Origin: Silanimonas sp.
GTDB lineage: Bacteria > Pseudomonadota > Gammaproteobacteria > Xanthomonadales > Xanthomonadaceae
DNA: 64,000 nt
NCBI RefSeq assembly: GCF_027530345.1
Contig: NZ_JAPZQK010000002.1
Coordinates: forward strand, 1-64,000
Reading direction: 5' to 3'
Program-made: the position numbers and the translations under genes
Notes under the pieces: model-generated
Told to the model about the DNA's origin: nothing
The model's database searches: none
What the model saw: the letters and a program-made list of their open reading frames with translations, nothing else
Part shown: piece after piece, positions 57,734 to 64,000 of the stretch
Position numbering within the stretch: position 1 is the stretch's first letter
Layout of the letters: each line of letters opens with the position of its first letter

Positions 57734-59494
57734 TTACTCCTCGATCGGTCGGATGGACCCGTCGACGAGCTTGGCGCCCTGCGCCATCAGCTGCTTCACG
57801 ACGGGATCGGAAAGGAAACGCGCCTCGGCGTCCTGCTGGCGCTCGGATTTCTGCCGCTGCTGGCGGTCGAACAGCGTCTCGGCGCCGGAAGTCTCGCCAC
57901 GCGGCGCATCAACGAAACGCAGCTGCGGCGGGCGGCCGTAAAGCGGCGCGAGCCCTTCGGCCAGGCGACGGACGCTGATGTCGGACTTCATCGCTTCGCC
58001 CTCGGGCAGCAGCGCGAGCGTGAGGCTGTCGGCATCGCCACTGACGAAGCGCGCATGCGCGGCCAGCTGGCCCGCAGGACCGCCAAGCGCCTGGCGCTGC
58101 AGCGCCGCCAACCAGTCTTCGTTCGAGGCGATCGGCGCCGACGCGGGCGTCGCCTCGACGACAGGTCGCTCGATCATCCGCGCCGCACTACCGTCCATCG
58201 ACGCGGCTTCGACGAAAGGCGACGGCGTCGGCGGGCGGGGCGGCTCCACGGAACGCGGGGGCTCGACCGCGCGCGCGAACGGCGACGGCGGCGCCTTGCG
58301 TGGGGCCGGCGCATCGACGACCGGCACCGCGACGCTGCGCGAGACATCGGTGGCGGGCGGCCGCGCCGGATCGGTCGCGCGCTCGCCGCCGCGCGGCCCC
58401 GGCGCATCGCCAGCGGGCATCGGCTTGAACGCCAGCATGCGCAGCAACCCCATCTCGAAACCGACGCGCGGCGTCGGCGCCAGCGCGAGGTCGCGCGAGC
58501 CGTTGATCGCCATCTGGTACCAGAGCTGCACCAGTTCGGCCGGCACCTGAGTGGCCAGCGCCTCCGTATCCACGCCGTCGACGGCGCGCGCCGCTTCGGG
58601 CACGAGCTGCTTCACCTGAACGGCGTGCAGCGCCGCGGCCACGTCGTCGAGCACCTGGGCGTAGTCCGGCGAAAAAGCGGCCATCGCTTCGATCTGCGCG
58701 AGCAGCGATGGGCCATCGAAGGTCGCCAGCGCCGCCAGCAGCCCGCCGATGGCCTGATGGTCGAGCGTGCCGAGCATCGCGTGCACGGCCTCGGCGGTGA
58801 GTTGCCCGCCCGAATACGCGATGGCCTGGTCGAGCAGCGACAGGCCGTCGCGCAACGAGCCGTCCGCTCCGCGGGCGAGCAGGGCCAGTGCCGGCTCGTC
58901 GGCGGGAATGCCCTCGGCATCGACGATGCGGCGCATCTGGCCGTGGATCTGCTCCTGCTCCAGCCGGCGCAGGTTGAACTGCAGGCAGCGGCTCAACACC
59001 GTGACCGGCAACTTCTGCGGGTCGGTCGTGGCGAGCAGGAACTTCACGTGTTCCGGCGGCTCCTCCAGCGTCTTGAGTAGCGCGTTGAACGCGCTCTTCG
59101 ACAGCATGTGGACTTCGTCGATCAGGTAGACCTTCACACGGCCGCGCGAAGGCAAGTACTGGGCGTTGTCGATCAGCTCGCGGACGTCGTCCACGCCGGT
59201 GTGGCTGGCGGCATCGATCTCGATCAGGTCGACGAAACGGCCGGCGTCGACATCGACGCAGACGTTGCAGACGCCGCAGGGGTCGGCGCCGCTGCCGCGC
59301 TCGCAGTTCAGCGACTTCGCGAAAATGCGCGAGATGGTGGTCTTGCCGACACCGCGGGTGCCGGTGAACAGGAAGGCATGGTGGACGCGGCCGGATTCGA
59401 GCGCGTTCGACAGGGCACGCACGACGTGCTCCTGCCCGACGAGTTCGGCGAAGCGCTTCGGACGCCACTTTCGAGCAAGAACGAGATAGGCCAT
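57734..59494 (-). CDS. dnaX: DNA polymerase III subunits tau/gamma
   Basis: A 586-residue clamp-loader ATPase. Walker A is GTRGVGKTT, the zinc module has CERGSGADPCGVCNVC, Walker B DEVHMLS and sensor LLKTLEEPPEHVKF. Residues about 370-465 form a Pro-rich linker and the C-terminal tau domain follows. I see no obvious A-rich slippery heptamer for a gamma frameshift in this GC-rich region, but it was not searched exhaustively. ATG 59494 begins MAYLVLARKWRPK; 18 upstream codons are not family-like. It works with HolB (39934). Confidence 0.95.
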   Translation of the reverse strand: MAYLVLARKWRPKRFAELVGQEHVVRALSNALESGRVHHAFLFTGTRGVGKTTISRIFAKSLNCERGSGADPCGVCNVCVDVDAGRFVDLIEIDAASHTGVDDVRELIDNAQYLPSRGRVKVYLIDEVHMLSKSAFNALLKTLEEPPEHVKFLLATTDPQKLPVTVLSRCLQFNLRRLEQEQIHGQMRRIVDAEGIPADEPALALLARGADGSLRDGLSLLDQAIAYSGGQLTAEAVHAMLGTLDHQAIGGLLAALATFDGPSLLAQIEAMAAFSPDYAQVLDDVAAALHAVQVKQLVPEAARAVDGVDTEALATQVPAELVQLWYQMAINGSRDLALAPTPRVGFEMGLLRMLAFKPMPAGDAPGPRGGERATDPARPPATDVSRSVAVPVVDAPAPRKAPPSPFARAVEPPRSVEPPRPPTPSPFVEAASMDGSAARMIERPVVEATPASAPIASNEDWLAALQRQALGGPAGQLAAHARFVSGDADSLTLALLPEGEAMKSDISVRRLAEGLAPLYGRPPQLRFVDAPRGETSGAETLFDRQQRQKSERQQDAEARFLSDPVVKQLMAQGAKLVDGSIRPIEE

Positions 59495-59564
59495 GCCGCA
59501 CCCCGGAAACCGACGGGCATTGTGCCAACCGGGCCGTCCCGGCGCCACGCGAATCCCCGTTCAT

Positions 59565-59593
59565 TTGTGCCCTCGCCGCCCGGCCGGTATGAT
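59565..59593 (+). promoter_or_regulatory. Promoter of tRNA-Ser (and perhaps ffs)
   Basis: TTGTGC (59565-59570), a 17-base spacer and TATGAT (59588-59593) are followed by a GC-rich discriminator (CCGCGGC), typical of growth-rate-controlled stable-RNA promoters. The start would be near 59600, 48 bases before the tRNA. Confidence 0.6.
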
Positions 59594-59647
59594 CCGCGGC
59601 TCCCTGAGGCAGGCCGGAGGCCGCCCAAGGGAGTGCAGCACGAGCGT

Positions 59648-59739
59648 GGACAGGTGTCCGAGCGGTTGAAGGAGCACGCCTGGAAAGTGTGTAAGCGGCT
59701 AAACCCCGCTTCGCGGGTTCGAATCCCGCCCTGTCCGCC
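59648..59739 (+). tRNA. tRNA-Ser (anticodon GGA)
   Basis: A 92-base class II tRNA. Acceptor arm GGACAGG pairs with CCTGTCC, followed by G and an encoded CCA. The anticodon loop CTGGAAA gives GGA, reading UCC and UCU. A long variable arm (around GTAAGCGGCTAAACCCCGC) and the TTCGAAT T-loop are as expected for tRNA-Ser. It lies 30 bases before ffs. Confidence 0.95.
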
Positions 59740-59769
59740 ACTTCGAAGCTGTTGAGCGGAACCCTCTAT

Positions 59770-59879
59770 GGCGGCCCCGTTGGCGCCTCCGCGACGATAG
59801 GCTGAAAACCCCGCCAGGCCCGGAAGGGAGCAACGGTATCGGCTGATTCGGGTGCCGGAGTCACGCTGGCGGGGCCGTC
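59770..59879 (+). ncRNA. ffs: 4.5S signal recognition particle RNA
   Basis: About 110 bases, close to E. coli 4.5S (114). The ends pair (GGCGGCCCCGTTGGCG with CGCTGGCGGGGCCGTC), and the apical Ffh-binding domain with CAGGCCCGGAAGGGAGCA has the GGAA tetraloop and conserved internal loop. It joins Ffh to target ribosomes to the membrane. Exact ends are estimated. Its last 19 bases overlap the 3' end of the convergent hydrolase gene. Confidence 0.93.
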
Positions 59880-60628
59880 ACCCGCTCCGCCGTCGGCGCC
59901 TGCAGCGCCAGCCGCTCCCCCGCCCTCGCCACCCGCTGGCCGCGCGCGCGCATGGCCTCGCCGTCGGCGTCGCTCGCATAGTGGTAGAGCACGCAGCGGG
60001 CCATCAGCTCACGCGGGTACTCCCGCTCAAGGTCGTCCAGACCCGAATGCGACGGATTGCCGTGCAGCCCGCAGTCGTGCGCGATCACCTCGCCATCGTC
60101 AGCCACCGCGGCCAGCACCTCCGGGATGGGCCGTGTGTCGCCGGTCCACACCACGCTGCCGCGCAGGCGCAGGCCGAAGGCGGTGTCGGGGCGGTGATGG
60201 CGAACGGGGAAGACGTCGAACCGCCAGCCGGCGTGCCAGAACGACTCGCTCACCGGCACCAACTGGAACGCGTCCCAGAAGTTCGCACCACCCTCGGCGA
60301 GCACGCCGGGATAGTCCGCAAGCCGCCGCTGCAGGTGCGGCACCACGGGCGCCGGCACGTACAGCCGCACCCGGCCGCGCAGGGCCGGATCGAAATACGC
60401 CGAATAGAACAACCGCTCGAGGCCGGCAACGTGGTCCATGTGCACATGGGTGATGAACAGCGCCTCGGGCAAACGACCGTAGGTGGCGAGGAAGGCGCTC
60501 AGCGCTTCCTGCCCGCAATCGATCATCAGCAACGGCGCGCCATCGCGCTCGATGACGGCGGAGGCTGCGCCGAGCACGGGGGCCGCGCCGGCATTGCCCA
60601 CGCCCAGCAGGTGGAGCGTCCAGGTCAT
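59861..60628 (-). CDS. Metallo-beta-lactamase fold hydrolase (RNase Z-like)
   Basis: A 255-residue metallo-beta-lactamase fold protein. The metal motif is H61-V-H63-M-D65-H66 in THVHMDHVAGL; further ligands are in VRHHRPD, GDTRP and AHDC. It resembles RNase Z/ElaC and the YfhI-like group, but lacks the long exosite arm, so the substrate may not be tRNA. Its start overlaps the kdkA stop (ATGA) and its last 19 bases lie on the opposite strand of ffs. Confidence 0.82.
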   Translation of the reverse strand: MTWTLHLLGVGNAGAAPVLGAASAVIERDGAPLLMIDCGQEALSAFLATYGRLPEALFITHVHMDHVAGLERLFYSAYFDPALRGRVRLYVPAPVVPHLQRRLADYPGVLAEGGANFWDAFQLVPVSESFWHAGWRFDVFPVRHHRPDTAFGLRLRGSVVWTGDTRPIPEVLAAVADDGEVIAHDCGLHGNPSHSGLDDLEREYPRELMARCVLYHYASDADGEAMRARGQRVARAGERLALQAPTAERVTAPPA

Positions 60629-61359
60629 CGCGCCGCTCCGTTCGAGACCATCGCTTCGCGCCACGCCGCGCGCAATCGCGCCATGCCTTGGCCGATGCGC
60701 GCCGGGTCCACGTGGCGCCGGTACTTCAGTAGCGAACGCTCGAGGCGGGCGATCTCGTCCTCGCACCACCGCCCCGGTGCGTGGCCCGACGTACCGCGGT
60801 CCCAGTCGATCAGCGTGATGCCACCGTCCGTCCGCTGCAGCACGTTTCGCGCATTGAGATCGGGATGGTGCGCCCCGAAGCGGTGGAACCGGGCCAAAGT
60901 GGTGCCCACGGCCTCCCACGGCGCACTCGCGACGTCCTCGTGCACCAGACTCATCAGGTCGGCACGGACCGGCACGCGCGCCATCAACAGCGCCGCACGA
61001 TAGAAGAAGCCCTCACGCCACCACGCCCCCGCGATGGGCGCAGGCACCGGCAGGCCCGCGGCCACCAAGGCCTCGAGCAAATCGACCTCGCGCACGCAGC
61101 GTGCGTGACGCTCGCCCAGCCACAGGTAGTGTCGCGTGCTGAGCCGCGCCATCAGGCCGCCGCGACGGTAATGGCGCAGCACGCCGGCGCCGAACGGCCC
61201 TTCGACATACCAGGCGTCGCCGCGGCCACCGACGCCGATCGGCAGGGCGTTCGCGCCATAGCGCGACACATCGAACCACTCGGCTCGCGCACGCTCGCGC
61301 CATGCCGTGGCGGCATGCAGCTGGAGCGCAGGTTGGCTGGCGGGCGCGGACGTTATCAT
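60625..61359 (-). CDS. kdkA: 3-deoxy-D-manno-octulosonic acid (Kdo) kinase
   Basis: A 244-residue small kinase-fold protein. The catalytic segment HHPDLNARNVL and the metal-binding LIDWDRGTSG match KdkA. It phosphorylates Kdo of the lipopolysaccharide inner core at O-4, as in Haemophilus and Xanthomonas, where a single Kdo carries phosphate. The start at 61359 (ATG) is only 27 bases from the divergent glycosyltransferase start, so promoters must overlap the coding sequences. Confidence 0.9.
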   Translation of the reverse strand: MITSAPASQPALQLHAATAWRERARAEWFDVSRYGANALPIGVGGRGDAWYVEGPFGAGVLRHYRRGGLMARLSTRHYLWLGERHARCVREVDLLEALVAAGLPVPAPIAGAWWREGFFYRAALLMARVPVRADLMSLVHEDVASAPWEAVGTTLARFHRFGAHHPDLNARNVLQRTDGGITLIDWDRGTSGHAPGRWCEDEIARLERSLLKYRRHVDPARIGQGMARLRAAWREAMVSNGAAR

Positions 61360-61386
61360 CCGCGGCAGTCTAGCAAGGCCCTTCCC

Positions 61387-62433
61387 GTGCCCTCTCCGCC
61401 CGCTTCCGTCTGCATCCTGCGGCTGTCCGCACTTGGCGATGCCACGCACGTCGTGCCCGTGGTCCGGACGCTGCAACGCCATCGCCCCGACATCGCCATC
61501 ACCTGGATCATCGGCAAGGCCGAGGCGGCGATGCTGAAGGGGCTCGAGGGCGTGGAGTTCGTGGTCTTCGACAAAAAGTCGGGCTGGCCGGGACTGAAGC
61601 AACTCCGTGCGACGCTCGCTGGACGTCGATTCGATGCCCTGCTGCAGATGCAGCTCGCCTTCCGCGCGAACGTGCTGTCGACGTTGGTGCGCGCAGACCG
61701 CCGCATCGGCTACGACGCCGCGCGCAGCAAGGAAGGCCACGGGCTCGTCGTCAACGAGCGCATCCTTCCCGGGGGCCACCATGTGCTGGATGCCTTCGGG
61801 CAGTTCGCGGAAGCCCTCGGATGCCCCCAGGACCGCGTCGAATGGCGCCTGCCGGTGCCGGACGAGGCCCACGACTGGGCTTCGGCGCAGCTTCCCGGCG
61901 AGACGCCCACCCTGCTGGTCTCGCCCTGCTCCAGCCATCGACTGCGCAACTGGCGAGCCGAGCGCTACGCCGCGGTCGCCTCCCAAGCGCTGGCGCGCGG
62001 CTGGCGCGTGGTGCTGTGTGGCGGGCCAAGCGCTCTGGAGCGCGAGGTCGGCGATGCCATCCTCGCGGCCATGACCGGGCGCGAGCGCGTCCTCGACCTC
62101 ATCGGCAAGGACACGTTCAAGCGCTTCCTCGCACTTTGCGGGCGCGCCTCGATCCTGCTCGGCCCCGATTCCGGGCCGGTGCACATGGCGAATGCGATGG
62201 GCTGCCGCGTCATCGCCCTGCACGCCTGCACCGATGCCGAGCGCAGCGGTCCGTACTCCGACCGCCGCTGGTCGCCGAACCGTTATGCCGAGGCGGCGGA
62301 GCGCTTCCTGCGCAAGCCCGCCACGGCGCTGCCCTGGGGCAAGCGCGTCGAGTTCGAAGGGGTCATGGACCTCATCGGCATTGACGAGGTCATCGAGCGT
62401 TTCGAGGCCTGCGCTGCCGACCTCGGGCGCTGA
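61387..62433 (+). CDS. GT9 family heptosyltransferase-like glycosyltransferase
   Basis: A 348-residue GT9 enzyme. The N-terminus ILRLSALGDATHVVPVVRTLQRHRPD is the heptosyltransferase start and the donor-site motif is GPDSGPVHMANAMG. It likely adds heptose (or another sugar) to the inner core, close to the Kdo phosphate made by KdkA. No ATG is available; GTG 61387 is chosen. The stop TGA abuts the next gene's stop in the palindrome TGATCA. Confidence 0.85.
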   Translation: MPSPPASVCILRLSALGDATHVVPVVRTLQRHRPDIAITWIIGKAEAAMLKGLEGVEFVVFDKKSGWPGLKQLRATLAGRRFDALLQMQLAFRANVLSTLVRADRRIGYDAARSKEGHGLVVNERILPGGHHVLDAFGQFAEALGCPQDRVEWRLPVPDEAHDWASAQLPGETPTLLVSPCSSHRLRNWRAERYAAVASQALARGWRVVLCGGPSALEREVGDAILAAMTGRERVLDLIGKDTFKRFLALCGRASILLGPDSGPVHMANAMGCRVIALHACTDAERSGPYSDRRWSPNRYAEAAERFLRKPATALPWGKRVEFEGVMDLIGIDEVIERFEACAADLGR

Positions 62434-62844
62434 TCAGCGCGCCGCGCCGGGCACCTTGTAGTCCTCGTAGCTCTTCTCCTCGACATAGGTCGAGCCGAGC
62501 GCGAGGTTGATGTCCTTCTTCACCTTGGCGCGCTCGTCGTTCTCGAAGTAGACGGCACGGGCGAGGCGGATGAATTCCTGGTCGAAGGCCTGCGCCTTCT
62601 CCTTGATGCGGATGTCGTCCTCGATCACCCACAGGCGCTCGTTGACCGCCTTCAGGGCCACGAGGAGCGCGGCGATGTCGACCCGCGATGCCGGATGCGC
62701 CGCCCAGGTCGCGCGCAGCGCGTCGAGCTCGCGGCGGATGTTGACCAGCTTCGCCTCATCGCGGATCCGCTCGGACTTGATCTCGAGGATGGCGATCTTG
62801 TCGAGCAGTTCGCCGAACGACACCGGCACGCTGATCTCGGACAT
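62434..62844 (-). CDS. DUF6165 family protein
   Basis: A 136-residue protein with VPVSFGELLDKIAILEIKSERI, NIRRELDAL and ERLWVIEDDIRIKEKAQAFDQEFI, which I match to DUF6165. These are small helical proteins often found among polysaccharide or LPS genes; no function is established. It converges with the glycosyltransferase and is transcribed toward it. The ATG 62844 gives the normal start MSEISVPVSFGELL. Confidence 0.75.
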   Translation of the reverse strand: MSEISVPVSFGELLDKIAILEIKSERIRDEAKLVNIRRELDALRATWAAHPASRVDIAALLVALKAVNERLWVIEDDIRIKEKAQAFDQEFIRLARAVYFENDERAKVKKDINLALGSTYVEEKSYEDYKVPGAAR

Positions 62845-62858
62845 CGGGAGTACTCCGT

Positions 62859-64000
62859 TCACGGGGCGCGCAGTTTAGCGCGGCGGCGCTCCCGCCAGCG
62901 TCGGGCGGCGGCGAGGACGGGGCGCTCGATGGCCCACCAGGACAGGGCCGCGACGGCCAGCGAGACGAGCAGGCTGGCGACGACGTAACCCGCCAAACCC
63001 CAGGTCGGCGGGACGTAGCCGCCGAGGGCCGCGCGCAGCGCCCACTGCACCGGGTAGTGCCACAGGTAGAGGCCGAAACTGACCGTGCCCAGCGCGACCA
63101 GCGGCGCGCTGCCCAGCGCGCGCGCGACCCGGCCCTCCGGGGCACGCACCAGCGATACCAGCAGCACCGCGACCGGCGCGGCGGTGAACAAGGGCCAGAA
63201 CCATGTCCAAACGCGCGCATCGATGATTCCAACGTATGCGCGATCGCCGCCGAGTTGCGGCAGCAGCACCAGCACGGCGAAGGCCAGCAGGGCCAAGGCA
63301 TCAGCCCACAGGGGCGCCCGAGCGGCGCCGAGGGACTCCTGAGCCATGCCGCCACGGCCTTTGCGCTCTCCAGTCGACATCCACCGCGCCAGGGCCATGC
63401 CCGCGACGAACTGCACCAGCCGGCCCGGCAGGTGCTCCGACCAACCGATGCGCTGTTCGATGGCCGTGACGTCATGCATCGCGAAGCGCCACGCCACCGC
63501 GAGGATCGCCGCGCCGAGCAGCAGCCCGAGCATCCGCCGCGATGCCCCCCACGCCCACCAGAGCAAGGGCAGGACCGCATAGAAGCCCGCTTCCACGGGC
63601 AAGCTCCACCACGGCCCCAGATGCGCCGGCATCCAGGGCCAGGCGTTGAGCCAGAGGGCCACATGGGCCAGCGTCTCGCCGTTCGACGCGGGCGTCCACG
63701 CGATGGCGGGCGTCAGCAAGACGGCGGCGGCCGGCAGGGCGAACACCGCCAATTGCGCGTAGTAGGCCGGAAGGATGCGCGCCACGCGCATCAGCGCGAA
63801 GGCAGTCCAGTCGGGGCGCCGTTCCCCACCCGCGAGTTCATCTCCAAGCCCACGGGCCAACAGGAACCCCGACAGCACGAAGAACACGTCGACGCCCAGC
63901 CATCCCGCGCCTAGCAGTGCTGTCATCGGTGCAGGCAGCCCAGCCCCGGCGGCACCCGACAGTGCCCAGGCGTGGAAGACGAGGACCCAGAGCGCGGCGA
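62859..64000 (-). CDS. Acyltransferase 3 family protein, 5' end beyond window
   Basis: The coding sequence runs from the TGA at 62859 past the window edge. An ATG at 63926 is in frame, but the open frame continues upstream (LWVLVFHAWALSGAAGAGLPAP) with family-typical sequence including the likely catalytic His of VFHAW, so the start lies beyond 64000. Inside the window are about ten membrane segments and GWLGVDVFFVLSGFLLARG. These OafA/NodX-like proteins O-acetylate surface polysaccharide or peptidoglycan. Its neighbours suggest LPS. Confidence 0.88.
   Translation of the reverse strand, partial: AALWVLVFHAWALSGAAGAGLPAPMTALLGAGWLGVDVFFVLSGFLLARGLGDELAGGERRPDWTAFALMRVARILPAYYAQLAVFALPAAAVLLTPAIAWTPASNGETLAHVALWLNAWPWMPAHLGPWWSLPVEAGFYAVLPLLWWAWGASRRMLGLLLGAAILAVAWRFAMHDVTAIEQRIGWSEHLPGRLVQFVAGMALARWMSTGERKGRGGMAQESLGAARAPLWADALALLAFAVLVLLPQLGGDRAYVGIIDARVWTWFWPLFTAAPVAVLLVSLVRAPEGRVARALGSAPLVALGTVSFGLYLWHYPVQWALRAALGGYVPPTWGLAGYVVASLLVSLAVAALSWWAIERPVLAAARRWRERRRAKLRAP

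Overview
The window is GC-rich, densely packed chromosomal DNA from a gammaproteobacterium. It most likely belongs to the Lysobacterales (Xanthomonadales; Lysobacteraceae or Rhodanobacteraceae). The reasons are the orders rpoE-rseA-rseC-mucD-lepA-lepB-DUF4845-rnc-era-recO and rpmF-fabH-fabD-fabG-acpP-fabF-pabB-pabC-mltG-tmk-holB-pilZ, a Kdo kinase (KdkA), and a VWA lipoprotein next to an ECF sigma factor and a proline-rich anti-sigma factor. No phage, insertion sequence, CRISPR array or rRNA operon was seen, and no gene-free stretch exceeds 300 bases. Nearly every gene has a recognisable family; many are joined by 4-base stop/start overlaps (ATGA or GTGA).

Layout. 1-5.4 kb: an unknown membrane protein, a secreted protein made of six 23-residue cysteine repeats, and, divergent from it, a VWA lipoprotein, an ECF sigma factor, a TonB-motif-bearing anti-sigma factor and YigZ. 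5.4-9.6 kb: an ABC exporter, a GAF-GGDEF protein with a degenerate signature and an FAD monooxygenase. 9.6-13.8 kb (minus): a tightly overlapped run for purine salvage (methylthioinosine phosphorylase, Hpt), muropeptide recycling (NagZ), a CYTH phosphatase-like protein and RlmD. 13.9-17.4 kb: a YdbL/YdbH envelope pair without YnbE, and a REC-Hpt signalling protein. 17.4-26.1 kb (minus): the rpoE envelope-stress operon running on to lepA, lepB, rnc, era and recO. 26.2-34.1 kb (plus): a FadJ-type beta-oxidation enzyme, a polyamine ABC importer (potFGHI) and a secreted alpha-amylase.

34.1-39.6 kb: a phospholipid-methyltransferase-like enzyme, RlmKL, a small hydrolase, an AmpD-type amidase, TesB and a membrane protein. 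39.6-50.2 kb (minus): the fatty-acid synthesis cluster leading into folate (pabB, pabC), cell wall (mltG), DNA (tmk, holB) and pilus (pilZ) genes, punctuated by three terminator-like hairpins. 50.3-56.4 kb: a coiled-coil membrane protein, an ArnT-like glycosyltransferase, and MoxR, DUF58 and transglutaminase genes. 56.4-59.5 kb (minus): hinT, recR, ybaB and dnaX. 59.6-59.9 kb: tRNA-Ser(GGA) and the 4.5S SRP RNA. 59.9-64 kb: a lipopolysaccharide-core group (metallo-beta-lactamase-fold hydrolase, KdkA, a heptosyltransferase-like GT9 enzyme, DUF6165) and an acyltransferase cut off by the window edge.

The common theme is envelope building and surveillance: two separate ECF sigma/anti-sigma pairs, DegP-type protease, signal peptidase, two AsmA/YdbH-type lipid-transfer components, LPS core enzymes and peptidoglycan recycling. 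The least explained parts are the cysteine-repeat protein with its divergent VWA/sigma/anti-sigma neighbours, the YnbE-less YdbH/YdbL pair, and the overlap of the SRP RNA gene with a convergent coding sequence.
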